Source of the DNA: an uncultured Collinsella sp.
Lineage (GTDB): Bacteria > Actinomycetota > Coriobacteriia > Coriobacteriales > Coriobacteriaceae
Direction of reading: 5' to 3'
Assembly: GCA_958421655.1 (NCBI GenBank)
Contig: CATZMG010000020.1
Coordinates: 1 to 29,890 of the forward strand
DNA: 29,890 nucleotides
Below are positions 22,726 to 29,890 of this stretch, piece after piece. Below the pieces are notes generated by a model. That model was not told where the DNA came from and ran no database searches. It saw only the letters and a list, made by a program, of their open reading frames with translations. The translations under genes and the position numbers were made by a program. Numbering within the stretch: the first letter of the stretch is position 1; each line of letters opens with the position of its first letter.

Positions 22726-24873
22726 TTACTTCCCCTGCACCATGGTGAGCGAGATCTTCTTGCGGTCGCGATCGACTTTTTCGACCCACACCTTCACCGT
22801 GTCGCCGACGCGCACGACATCACTCGGGTGCTTGACGAAGCGGTTAGCCAGCTTGGAGATGTGCACGAGGCCGTCCTGGTGCACGCCCACGTCGACGAAG
22901 GCGCCAAAGTCCACAACGTTGCGCACCGTGCCCTTGAGCTCCATGCCGGGCTCCAGGTCGTCGATGGAAAGCGCCGAGCGGCTAAAGACCACCTCGGGTG
23001 CGTCGTCGCGCGGGTCGCGACCGGGCTTCTTGAGTTCGTTGACAATGTCGATGAGCGTGAGAGTGCCGCAGTCCAGGTCGCTTGTCAGCGCCGAGATGCT
23101 GCCCAGGCGACGCTCGATGTCGGGCACGCCGCCGCGGCTGAGCTCGCTTGCTTTAACGCCGGCGCGCTCCAGGACGGCCGTCGCCACCTCGTAGCTCTCG
23201 GGGTGGACGCTTGTCGCGTCAAGCGGGTTCTTGCCGCCACTGATGCGCAAAAAGCCCGCGGCGTTGAGATATGCCTTGGGTCCCAGCTTGGGGACCTTCT
23301 TGAGCTGGCGACGATCGGTAAAGGCGCCGTTTTCCTCGCGGTAGGCCACGATGTTTTTGGCCACGCTTGGCGTGATGCCCGATACGTATCCCAGCAGGCT
23401 CGCGCTCGCGGTGTTTACGTCGACGCCTACGCGGTTGACGACGTCCTCCACCACGTGGCCCAGAGTGCGCGAAAGCTCGGCCTGGTCAAGGTCGTGCTGG
23501 TACTGGCCCACGCCGATGGACTGGGGCGGAATCTTGACGAGCTCTGCCAGCGGGTCTTGCAGGCGGCGGCCCAGGCTCATGGCGCCACGCACGGTGACGT
23601 CCAGGTCGGGATACTCCTGGCTGGCAAGCTCGGAAGCGGAGTACACCGATGCGCCGGCTTCGTTAACGATGGTGTAGCGAAGGCTGGGCGCCTGCTCGGC
23701 GATGAACTCCGAGACGACTTCCTCGGTCTCGCGGCTGGCGGTGCCGTTGCCGATGACGATGGTGTTGACGCCGTCCTTCTTGACGAGGCGGGCGAGCTCG
23801 CGCTTGGTGCCGGCGACGTCGTGGCGCGGCTTGGTGGGGTAGACTACGCCGTGGTCGAGCAGCTTGCCGGTCTCGTCCATGACGGCGACCTTGCAGCCGG
23901 TGCGGTAGCCCGGATCGAGCGCGAGCACGCGGGCGCCGCGCACGGGGCGCGCTGAGAGCAGGCCCTCGAGATTCTTGGCAAAGACGTTGATAGCCTCGGT
24001 CTGCGCACGGACGGTGAGTTTGGCGCGGGCCTCGCGCTCCAGCGAGGGGGCCATGAGGCGCTTGTAGCCGTCGGCGATGGCGGCGTCGAAAATGGGGGCG
24101 AAGACACCCTGGCGTCGGGGCCAACGGCTGCCGAGGCGTGCCGTGGCCGTAGCGCCGTCGACGTTCACGCGCACGCGGAGCTTGCCCTCGCGCTCGCCGC
24201 GGTCGATAGCCAGCACGCGGTGGTTGGGTATACGGCGCAGCGGCTCGTCAAAGTTGTAGTAGGGCTCGTAGGGGGTCTTCTCAGCGGGGTCGGTGGCCTC
24301 GACGACGATATCGGCGGTGCTCTGCGTAAAGGCGCGCAGGTCGGCGACGTTCTCGGGGTCCTCGGCCACCGTCTCGGCCACGATGTCCGCCGCGCCGGCG
24401 AGCGCCTTTTCGGGCGTGTCGAAGCCGGCCTCCTCGTTGACGTATGCCGCGGCAGCGTCGAGTGCGCTGCCCTTGGCCGAGGCCTGCATGATGATCATGT
24501 TGGCGAGCGGCTCCAGGCCGGCCTCGCGGGCCTTCTGCGCGCGGGTCATACGCTTTTTGCGGTAGGGCTTGTAGAGGTCCTCGACACGCTGGAGCTGCGT
24601 GGCCTCGCGAATCTGCTGCTCGAGTTCGGGCGTGAGTTTGCCCTGGGCATCGATGAGCAGGATGACGTCCTCTTTGCGCTGCTCAAGATTGCGCAGGTAA
24701 GACAGGCGCTCGTCGAGTGTGCGCAGGGCGACGTCGTCCATGCCGCCCGTGGCTTCCTTGCGGTAGCGCGAGATAAAGGGGATGGTGTTGCCCTCGTCGA
24801 TGAGTTTGACGGCCGCCTCGATGTTGGCGGCCTTAAGGTTGAGCTCGCGGGCGAGCTGGGCGATAAGATCCAT
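22726..24873 (-). CDS. tex: Tex family RNA-binding transcription accessory protein
   Basis: A 715-residue cytoplasmic protein of the Tex family (Spt6-like), linked to transcription and RNA handling. The N-terminal helical part (about 1-300) holds IPFISRYRKEATGG and LEDLYKPYRKKR-like text (VEDLYKPYRKKR). A YqgF/RNase H-like domain begins near 308 (VLALDPGYRTGCK). Helix-hairpin-helix motifs follow at about 470-545 (YVSGITPSVAKNIVAYRE, KVPKLGPKAY), and the C-terminus is an S1 domain (about 635-712: GTVRNVVDFGAFVDVGVHQDG). Length fits the family. ATG 24873 was chosen because AAGGAG lies six bases before it and the family starts here; the frame stays open for another 87 bases. It is single, convergent with the transaldolase gene. 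Confidence 0.95.
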   Translation of the reverse strand: MDLIAQLARELNLKAANIEAAVKLIDEGNTIPFISRYRKEATGGMDDVALRTLDERLSYLRNLEQRKEDVILLIDAQGKLTPELEQQIREATQLQRVEDLYKPYRKKRMTRAQKAREAGLEPLANMIIMQASAKGSALDAAAAYVNEEAGFDTPEKALAGAADIVAETVAEDPENVADLRAFTQSTADIVVEATDPAEKTPYEPYYNFDEPLRRIPNHRVLAIDRGEREGKLRVRVNVDGATATARLGSRWPRRQGVFAPIFDAAIADGYKRLMAPSLEREARAKLTVRAQTEAINVFAKNLEGLLSARPVRGARVLALDPGYRTGCKVAVMDETGKLLDHGVVYPTKPRHDVAGTKRELARLVKKDGVNTIVIGNGTASRETEEVVSEFIAEQAPSLRYTIVNEAGASVYSASELASQEYPDLDVTVRGAMSLGRRLQDPLAELVKIPPQSIGVGQYQHDLDQAELSRTLGHVVEDVVNRVGVDVNTASASLLGYVSGITPSVAKNIVAYREENGAFTDRRQLKKVPKLGPKAYLNAAGFLRISGGKNPLDATSVHPESYEVATAVLERAGVKASELSRGGVPDIERRLGSISALTSDLDCGTLTLIDIVNELKKPGRDPRDDAPEVVFSRSALSIDDLEPGMELKGTVRNVVDFGAFVDVGVHQDGLVHISKLANRFVKHPSDVVRVGDTVKVWVEKVDRDRKKISLTMVQGK

Positions 24874-24954
24874 GGGACTCCTTGCGTTTAAGGTGCGTTT
24901 GCAACACAGGGCTACCAAGGATACCACCCGTCCCAAAAGGCTGTTTTGGGGCCG

Positions 24955-25115
24955 CGCCACGAAAACGGCCTATCTACTACGTTTGAACCGTATGGGTCGA
25001 CCATCCCCGGTTTTCCGAAAATACGCAACCCGTCTACCTGCGGTTTTTTATTCGCGAAATATGGCATGGTTGAGGGCGATCGGTCAAACGTAGTAGATAG
25101 GCCCATTTCGTGGCG
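24955..25115. repeat. 32-bp inverted repeat element with self-similar strands
   Basis: The 32 bases at 24955-24986 (starting CGCCACGAAA) are the reverse complement of 25084-25115 with two mismatches; weaker symmetry continues inward. Both strands can be read as related peptides (both have RHE-x-GLSTTF and NVVDRP-x-SWR), a by-product of the symmetry. It resembles the element at 9336-9507 in design but not in sequence. Likely a repeated palindromic unit. Confidence 0.7.
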
Positions 25116-25180
25116 AGCGAACCAAGCTGAGGTGCAAAAAGGCCCCCGTCTCAGGAAAATCGTCGTCAAGGTAGCGAAAT

Positions 25181-25210
25181 GCCCCGCGGACAGGAGGCTG
25201 CTCGCGGGGC
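25181..25210 (-). terminator. hairpin downstream of Gfo/Idh gene
   Basis: GCCCCGCG (25181-25188) and CGCGGGGC (25203-25210) form an 8-bp GC-only stem, followed in the minus direction by ATTTC. It lies about 75 bases beyond the Gfo/Idh stop codon and is the best candidate end for the three-gene minus-strand operon. Confidence 0.5.
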
Positions 25211-25283
25211 AAAGAAGAGGGGCTTGTTGGTGGCGGACCGAGGGGCTCGGCATGGGGTTTCTGCCGCGGCCGCTCTTAAGGCA

Positions 25284-26324
25284 TTACAGCTCGACGAGCT
25301 GGCCGGTCTCGGCGGCCTCCTTGATGGCGTTGAGAAGCGTGAGCGTTTTAACGTTGTCGGCAGGGGTCACGACGGGCTCGACCTCGCGGCGGACGACCTT
25401 CACAAAGTGCTTGAGCTGCATCTTGTGCGGCAGCGCCGGGTCCACAGCCGGGATCTCCATCTGCAGCGGCTTGTGCCAGTTGGAGGCGCCGTCGTAGGAG
25501 AACTGGTGCAGGCGGGGCAGCGAAAGGGCGCCCTTAGTGCCGCCGATAAAGTAGGCGTCGGCGTCGAAGGGACGATACTGCGGGTCCTCGCGAGCGGTTG
25601 CCTCCCAGTTCCAGGGGCTGGCGGTGGCGTCGGAGATGGTCATGCTCGCAAGCGCGCCATCGGCAAAACGGACGTTGACCACGGCGGAGTCCTCGGTCTC
25701 AAAACCGCGGGCGGCGCTGGACTGCATGCCCTGGACGGCAACGGGCTCGCCCAGCAGGTAACGGAGCAGGTCGACGTCGTGCACCAGGTTGACCAGGATC
25801 GGGCCGGCACCCTTCTTGCGGCGCCACTCGACGTCGAAGTACTCGTCGTTCTTATAGATCATGTAGTGGAAGCTCGACACGGTGAGCTTGCCCAACTCGC
25901 CGGACTCGATGATTTCCTTGGCTTTGTTTACGAAGGGGTTGTGGCGACGGTGCTGACCCACGAGCACGGGCACGCCAGCGGTCTCGGCCTCGACGGCGAA
26001 GGCCTGGGCGTCCTCGAGGTCGTTGGAGATCGGCTTTTCGACCAACGGCACGATATTGCGCTTCACAGCCTCGCGGGCAACGCCCAGGTGCAGGTCGTTG
26101 GGGGTGGCGATGATGACGGCCTCGGGCTTGACCTCGTCCATCATCTGGGCGGGATTGGTGTAAAACGGCACGCCGGCGGCCTCGGCCGTGGCGCGGGCGC
26201 CCTCAAAGGCGTCGGCGATGGCGACGAGCTCGGCCTCGGGCTCCTCGGTGACAAAGCGGATGTGGTTGCGGCCCATGGCGCCGGCGCCGATAACGGCAAT
26301 GCGGACGGGGTTGAGCTCAGACAT
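25284..26324 (-). CDS. Gfo/Idh/MocA family oxidoreductase
   Basis: A 346-residue NAD(P)-dependent oxidoreductase of the Gfo/Idh/MocA family, which oxidises or reduces sugars, inositols and related polyols. The Rossmann motif is VIGAGAMGRNH (11-21); the conserved lysine is Lys97 in VEKPIS. The C-terminal active-site strand reads GAGPILVNLVHDVDLLRYL (172-190), with His182 and Asp185 in the usual place; the GGxLxDxG form of many members is replaced by GPILVN, as in a subgroup I associate with quinate/shikimate-type substrates. ATG 26324 has AAGGAG upstream; an in-frame start 39 bases earlier overlaps the hairpin repeat. It is the last gene of a minus-strand set with an MFS transporter and an SDR enzyme. 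Confidence 0.88.
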   Translation of the reverse strand: MSELNPVRIAVIGAGAMGRNHIRFVTEEPEAELVAIADAFEGARATAEAAGVPFYTNPAQMMDEVKPEAVIIATPNDLHLGVAREAVKRNIVPLVEKPISNDLEDAQAFAVEAETAGVPVLVGQHRRHNPFVNKAKEIIESGELGKLTVSSFHYMIYKNDEYFDVEWRRKKGAGPILVNLVHDVDLLRYLLGEPVAVQGMQSSAARGFETEDSAVVNVRFADGALASMTISDATASPWNWEATAREDPQYRPFDADAYFIGGTKGALSLPRLHQFSYDGASNWHKPLQMEIPAVDPALPHKMQLKHFVKVVRREVEPVVTPADNVKTLTLLNAIKEAAETGQLVEL

Positions 26325-26354
26325 TTTCGACTCCTTAATACTGGTGGCGGTGGA

Positions 26355-26385
26355 ATGCGGCAAGGGGGCAGTCCCTTTGTCGCAT
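26355..26385. repeat. GGGGNCAGTCCC-type hairpin repeat, copy C
   Basis: ATGCGGCAAGGGG (26355-26367) folds on CCCTTTGTCGCAT (26373-26385) over a five-base loop, 13 pairs with two G-U. It sits between the MFS and Gfo/Idh genes, 31 bases before the Gfo/Idh start codon. Its core matches copy A at 13149-13169 in 19 of 21 positions. It could attenuate or protect the message within the operon. Confidence 0.7.
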
Positions 26386-26393
26386 CGGTAAAA

Positions 26394-27650
26394 CTAGGCG
26401 GACTTCTTCTTGCTGTCGGAGACCATCATGTAGACGGTGAGCACGACGGCGATGGCGGCGATCACGATGGCGCCGTAGAAGGACTGCTGGTAGGCGGCGC
26501 TGCCGGCCTCGGCGTGATACAGCACGGCGGTGATGGGCTGGCTGATCCAGGTGGAAGCGGCATAGCCCAGGAACATGATGCCGTAGTTGACGCCGATGTT
26601 GCTGGTACCAAAGGCGCCACCGGTGAGCGGCGGGTAGATGACGAGCAGGGCGCCAAAGCTAAAGCCGAGCAGGGCGAGTGCCACAAAGAACATGGCCTGC
26701 GTAAAGCTCATCGACATGATGACGAGCGCGATGATGGTGACGACAAGGCTGATGAGCAGCGACTTGTAGGCGCCGAGCTTGTCGATGATCTGGCCAAAGG
26801 ACAGACGACCAACCAGGTTGGCGCAGGTGTTGACGGAGACGACCACGCCGCCGAGGGCGACGGCCGCGGCGCTCGTGGGGTCGGCGAAGAGCTGGACGGC
26901 GGCGATGGAGGCAACCTTGCCGACGAGCAGGGTGCCCGCGGTGGCGGCGAAGGCGAAGGTGATGATGAGGACCCAGAAGCGCGGGGTCTTGACCATCTCG
27001 CCCGGGGTGAGGTCACCGAAGGTGCCGGCATGCGCGCCGCCCTTGGGGGCCTCGAAGCCCTCGGGCAGCCAACCGGCCTCGGGGGCCTTCAGGAACAGGG
27101 CGGAGGCGGCAATCATCACAAAGAAGATGACGCCGAGTGCCTTGAGGGCGCCAAAGATGCCCAGGCTCGGGATGAGCAGCGAGGCGAGCACCGGGGACAG
27201 CACGGCGGGGCCGGCGGTCGAAGCGGCCAGGGTGATGCCGGAGGCGAGACCCTTCTTGTCGATGAACCACTTTTGGCCGGTGGTGAGCGCCGGGTTGTAG
27301 CCCAGGCCGTTGCCGATGGCGGCGACGAGCGAGAACCACAGGTAGAACTGCCACGGCTCGGTAACGGTGCCGGACATGAACCAGCCCACGCCGTAGCACA
27401 CGGCGGCGGCGATCACGACGTTGCGCGGACCGATCTTATCGGAGATACGGCCGGCGAAGATGCCTGTCACGGCCATGATGGTCTGAAAGACCGGGAAAGC
27501 CCAGGTAAGGGCGCTCGACCACTCGGGGTAGACGGCGAGCAGATTCTTGCTCACGACGGAATACAGCGCGATGGAGCTGATGAAGAACATGGTGACGCAC
27601 GCGGCGGAAAGCACGACGGCGCGACCCTTGTTGGAGTTGGTGGAAGCCAT
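26394..27650 (-). CDS. OFA-type MFS transporter
   Basis: A 418-residue inner-membrane transporter of the major facilitator superfamily with twelve predicted segments. The loop 2-3 motif is GRISDKIGPR (67-76). GNGLGYNPALTTGQKWFIDKKGLASG (113-138) and GWLPEGF near 195 are typical of the oxalate/formate antiporter (OFA) group, whose members move small organic acids such as oxalate, formate, lactate or other monocarboxylates. ATG 27650 follows AAAGAG. It lies between the SDR and Gfo/Idh genes on the same strand, so it probably brings in, or exchanges, the compound that these enzymes oxidise. Confidence 0.87.
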   Translation of the reverse strand: MASTNSNKGRAVVLSAACVTMFFISSIALYSVVSKNLLAVYPEWSSALTWAFPVFQTIMAVTGIFAGRISDKIGPRNVVIAAAVCYGVGWFMSGTVTEPWQFYLWFSLVAAIGNGLGYNPALTTGQKWFIDKKGLASGITLAASTAGPAVLSPVLASLLIPSLGIFGALKALGVIFFVMIAASALFLKAPEAGWLPEGFEAPKGGAHAGTFGDLTPGEMVKTPRFWVLIITFAFAATAGTLLVGKVASIAAVQLFADPTSAAAVALGGVVVSVNTCANLVGRLSFGQIIDKLGAYKSLLISLVVTIIALVIMSMSFTQAMFFVALALLGFSFGALLVIYPPLTGGAFGTSNIGVNYGIMFLGYAASTWISQPITAVLYHAEAGSAAYQQSFYGAIVIAAIAVVLTVYMMVSDSKKKSA

Positions 27651-27716
27651 TGGACTCTTTCTAATCGATACGGGGGAGGAGCGGGCGTGTCCGCGGGGCC
27701 TCCCTGTCAGGTTGGT

Positions 27717-28598
27717 TTACTGGTCAGTCGGCTTTGCGACGCCGGACTCATCGGACCAGAGATCGACACCCTTGTTCTTAAGGTAGTTGTCGGCATAGGC
27801 GCGACGGCCGCCGGGCTTGGCGGTGAGGTCGCCCATCATGTTGGAGAAGCCGCCGTCGACCTTGATGGCGTCGCCGGTGGTAAAGTCCGAGCGCGTGGAC
27901 GCCAGGAACATGACGGCGTTGGCAATATCGCTGACCTCGCCGATGCGGCGCGTGGCGATCAGACGGCTGCGGCTCTTTTCGACCTCGGGGTCGGCGTAGA
28001 AGTTGGCCGACATCGGGGTCTTAACGAAGCAGGGCTCGACGCAGTTGGAGCGGACGCCGTAGGGGCCCCACTCGGCGGCGAGCATCTTGGACATCATGTT
28101 GACGCCGGCCTTGGTGGAGCTGTACACGCCCGAGAACGTCTCGGGGGAGTGGCTGGCGACGGTCGAGATGTGCACCAGGCGGCCCTGGCCGGCCTTGATC
28201 ATCTCGCGACCAAAGCGCTGCGAGGTGATGAAATAGCCGGTGAGGTTGACGTTGAGCACCTGCTCCCAGTCGCTCAGCGGCAGATCCTCCATGGCGGCGA
28301 AGCGCAGGATGCCGGCGGTGTTGACAAGGACGTCGACGCGGCCGAAGTTGGCGATGGTGGCATCGACGGCAGCCTGAACCTCGGCCTCGTCGGTGGCGTT
28401 CATCTTGTATCCCTCGGCGTGGATGCCAAACTCGGCAGCGAGGTCGGCGGCAGCGGCCTTGACCTTCTCCTCGTCCAGGTCGAGCATGACGACGTTGGCG
28501 CCATTGCGGGCGAACTCGCGGCAGATCTCGGCGCCCATACCGCCGAGCGCGCCAGTCACGGCGCAGACATCGCCCTCGAGCTTAAGCCAATTGCTCAT
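27717..28598 (-). CDS. SDR-family NAD-dependent dehydrogenase
   Basis: A 293-residue short-chain dehydrogenase, oxidising an alcohol to a ketone (or the reverse) with NAD. Cofactor motif TGALGGMG (15-22), Asp40 at the end of beta-2 (MLDLD) favours NAD over NADP, NTAG lies at 93-96, and NVN near 116-118. The active site is Tyr159 and Lys163 (YSSTK). The position 13 before Tyr, Ser in E. coli FabG, is Thr146 in HISTVAS, with Ser145 beside it. The C-terminus has a longer tail than classical 250-residue SDRs, some 30 residues after GGFSNMMGD. ATG 28598 follows GAAGGGAAG. First gene of the minus-strand set, divergent from the LysR regulator. Substrate unknown; a sugar acid or polyol is plausible, a steroid is possible. 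Confidence 0.9.
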   Translation of the reverse strand: MSNWLKLEGDVCAVTGALGGMGAEICREFARNGANVVMLDLDEEKVKAAAADLAAEFGIHAEGYKMNATDEAEVQAAVDATIANFGRVDVLVNTAGILRFAAMEDLPLSDWEQVLNVNLTGYFITSQRFGREMIKAGQGRLVHISTVASHSPETFSGVYSSTKAGVNMMSKMLAAEWGPYGVRSNCVEPCFVKTPMSANFYADPEVEKSRSRLIATRRIGEVSDIANAVMFLASTRSDFTTGDAIKVDGGFSNMMGDLTAKPGGRRAYADNYLKNKGVDLWSDESGVAKPTDQ

Positions 28599-28667
28599 AG
28601 GAACTTCCCTTCTTGTGCCTCCCGGTGGGCCGCTCCCATTAATCGACCCACGTGGTTTTCGCTGGTT

Positions 28668-28696
28668 ATCGTATGCTTTGCATTTGCGCAGGTGAA
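28668..28696 (-). promoter_or_regulatory. candidate promoter of the SDR-MFS-Gfo/Idh operon
   Basis: On the minus strand TTCACC (28696-28691) and TACGAT (28673-28668) are 17 bases apart and match the -35 and -10 consensus at 4 of 6 each. The weak match fits a promoter needing an activator. It would start the transcript about 60 bases before the SDR gene. Confidence 0.3.
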
Positions 28697-28741
28697 TTGC
28701 ATATTTGTTAGAATGGCGTTAACTGTAGGTTTACACTATGC

Positions 28742-28760
28742 ATTGAGGTTTATTCTCAAT
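28742..28760. promoter_or_regulatory. ATTGAG-N7-CTCAAT dyad, candidate LysR operator
   Basis: A perfect 6-bp inverted repeat, ATTGAG (28742-28747) and CTCAAT (28755-28760), in the region between the divergent SDR and lysR-type genes. LysR-family regulators bind short dyads of this kind near their own start. The exact T-N11-A rule is not met (spacing is 13), so it is a candidate only. Confidence 0.4.
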
Positions 28761-28832
28761 TGAGCGCGTGACCTGCGAAAACAACCCCCCTGTGGCACCA
28801 TGCGGTCACGGGCGCGAAAACGGGAGATTGAC

Positions 28833-29711
28833 GTGTACGATCGACGACTTGAGGCCATATCGGCCGCCGCGGAGCTGGGAAGCTTCTCGCGTGCGGCGGC
28901 AAAATTGCGCGTGTCGACCCCGGCGCTCGTCAAGCAGGTGTCGGGCTTCGAGGCCGAGTTTGGCATCACGTTGTTCGAGCGCTCGCACTCGGGCGTCAAG
29001 GTGACGCCGGCGGGTGCTCTGCTGGTGGACGATGCGCGCTCGATTATGCGGCAGTCCGAGGACGCCCTGCGCCGTGCCCGACGTGCGGCGGGCGATGGCG
29101 GTGCCGTGCGCCTGGGCGTGTCGATGATGTGTCCGGGGCGCCAAACGCTGTCGATGTGGACGGGCATCCACGATCTGGAGCCGTCGCTGCGATTTGAGAT
29201 TGTGCCGGTAAGCGACCTCTACGACGAGCGCGAGACAGTCATGCGCAGCTTGGGCCGCGAGGTCGATGTGGTGCAGTCGAGTTTTTCTACCCCACGCTGG
29301 GGTGATGCCTGCCAAAAGCTCCGCATTGTCAACGTGCCGTTTTATATCGACGTGCCGCGCACGAGCCCGCTGGCGCGCAAGACGCGCATCACGGTTGCCG
29401 ACCTGGAGGGCATGCGCCTGCGCGTGCTCCGCCACGGCAACGACGCCATGGACAGCCTGCGTATCGACCTTTTGGCCGACGGCGGTGTGGACGTGATCGA
29501 TGTGGATAGCTTTGACTTTGCGCTCTTTAATGAGGCAGAGGAAAAGGGCGACGCGGTGCTCACCTGCGGCGCATGGTCGGGCGTGCACCCTGCCTTTGTG
29601 GGCGTGCCGCTCCTATGCGGCCGCGAGGTGCCGGTCTTTCTGCACTACCCGCTCGAGCCAACTCTCCAAGTCCAAAAATTCGTCAACGCCATGGCTCAGC
29701 TTCTCAAATAG
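28833..29711 (+). CDS. LysR-family transcriptional regulator
   Basis: A 292-residue LysR-type regulator. The N-terminal winged helix-turn-helix spans about 2-60, with AAAELGSFSRAAAKLRVSTPALVKQVSGFE and ITLFERSHSGVKVTPAG, the standard family text. A two-lobed inducer-binding domain follows from about 90, starting VRLGVSMMC. GTG 28833 is preceded six bases upstream by GGGAGA; a further in-frame ATG at 28800 lacks a ribosome site and adds eleven residues not expected in the family. It is divergent from the SDR-MFS-Gfo/Idh operon with a 234-base gap that holds a dyad, so it most likely controls that operon and itself in answer to the transported compound. Confidence 0.9.
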   Translation: MYDRRLEAISAAAELGSFSRAAAKLRVSTPALVKQVSGFEAEFGITLFERSHSGVKVTPAGALLVDDARSIMRQSEDALRRARRAAGDGGAVRLGVSMMCPGRQTLSMWTGIHDLEPSLRFEIVPVSDLYDERETVMRSLGREVDVVQSSFSTPRWGDACQKLRIVNVPFYIDVPRTSPLARKTRITVADLEGMRLRVLRHGNDAMDSLRIDLLADGGVDVIDVDSFDFALFNEAEEKGDAVLTCGAWSGVHPAFVGVPLLCGREVPVFLHYPLEPTLQVQKFVNAMAQLLK

Positions 29712-29748
29712 CTCATTTGGGACGGGGCTTTTTTGACTACTTACAAAA

Positions 29749-29778
29749 TGAGGCCCTGGCCAAACGGCCAGGGCCTCA
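29749..29778 (+). terminator. hairpin after LysR gene
   Basis: TGAGGCCCTGGCC (29749-29761) pairs perfectly with GGCCAGGGCCTCA (29766-29778) around a four-base loop. The tail (CAAACATTTTATT) is only moderately T-rich. The natural end of the LysR transcript. Confidence 0.7.
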
Positions 29779-29843
29779 CAAACATTTTATTCCGTTCTAC
29801 ATGACGGGCTGATTGCGCGCAGGAGGGCGCCCCGGGGTGAACC

Positions 29844-29882
29844 GCCTCCCATTTCTTGGACATGAGAAATGGGAGGCTTTTT
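29844..29882 (+). terminator. strong terminator near the window end
   Basis: GCCTCCCATTTCT (29844-29856) pairs perfectly with AGAAATGGGAGGC (29865-29877) over an eight-base loop and runs into TTTTTA, a textbook Rho-independent terminator in the plus direction. No plus-strand gene ends just before it; the previous gene already has a hairpin at 29749. It could be a backup terminator, the end of a small RNA, or an attenuator for a gene outside the window. Confidence 0.75.
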
Positions 29883-29890
29883 ATGCGAGT

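Larger units (their letters stand above)
24874..25283. other. intergenic region with palindromic element
   Basis: No gene is supported. Next to tex lies a small stem, CCCAAAA (24932-24938) with TTTTGGG (24944-24950); then the 161-base palindrome at 24955-25115; then the hairpin at 25181-25210. The open frames on both strands follow the palindrome and lack ribosome sites. The promoter of tex must lie at the left end, but no clear one was seen. Confidence 0.65.

Noticed and set aside
22507..23955. A 482-codon plus-strand frame over tex
   Set aside because: Antisense shadow of tex; the S1, HhH and YqgF domains are all on the minus strand.
25179..28763. A 1194-codon open frame on the plus strand
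   Set aside because: It runs antisense to three well-recognised genes (Gfo/Idh, MFS, SDR), is low-complexity (Gly, Asp, Val, Leu, His), has no family text and no ribosome site. It results from the codon bias of high-GC genes.
29821..29856. T-box riboswitch (GGGGTGAACCGCC before a terminator)
   Set aside because: The T-box core needs UGGN in the bulge, which is missing here, and there is no room for Stem I after the previous hairpin.

Overview
The window is high-GC, densely coded chromosomal DNA from an actinobacterium. Gene content and style (a SipW-type signal peptidase with fibre-like secreted proteins, GLUG and InlB-like repeat adhesin, kup beside KdpDE-like regulators, OFA-family transporter, many GGGGACAG-type hairpin repeats) best fit the Coriobacteriia, most like Collinsella. 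The genus is inferred from recognition; no database was searched. No tRNA, rRNA, CRISPR array, IS element or phage gene was found.

Layout. Bases 1-456 are an AT-rich, apparently non-coding leader with an 11-G run, a 7-G run and a candidate promoter. Bases 457-9288 are one six-gene + strand surface operon: a SipW/ER-type signal peptidase, a TasA-like secreted protein, a second SipW-type substrate, a 1826-residue secreted adhesin, a third SipW-type substrate, and a membrane/cell-wall protein ending in an LATTG sorting signal. A 12-bp hairpin separates the TasA-like gene from the next one. Bases 9289-9749 hold two long self-complementary elements and a terminator-like hairpin. A lipoteichoic-acid-synthase-like sulfatase lies on the minus strand (9750-12050), and a nitroreductase follows on the plus strand. 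A potassium block (13298-18037) contains kup, a tiny membrane protein, and a KdpD-like kinase with a KdpE-like regulator; no kdpFABC is present. Then come rlmKL (minus), a HAD phosphatase and a transaldolase (plus), and tex (minus). The right end is a small catabolic-looking locus: minus-strand SDR dehydrogenase, OFA-type MFS transporter and Gfo/Idh oxidoreductase, divergent from a LysR regulator.

How the genes work together. The first operon looks like a complete export and assembly set for an extracellular fibre or matrix: a dedicated peptidase, three substrates with the same atypical signal (hydrophobic core followed by a T-x-A-[WF] type motif), a giant adhesin, and a wall-anchored protein that could tie the structure to the cell. 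The potassium block pairs an uptake system with a two-component system of the Kdp type. The right-hand locus looks like uptake plus two-step oxidation of one polyhydroxylated substrate under LysR control.

The most interesting points are the matrix operon with its G tracts and internal hairpin; the rlmKL gene, whose RlmL half has lost both catalytic motifs while the RlmK half is intact; the Kdp-type sensor rewired next to kup; and a set of large imperfect palindromes in nearly every longer intergenic gap, two of which encode similar peptides on both strands.
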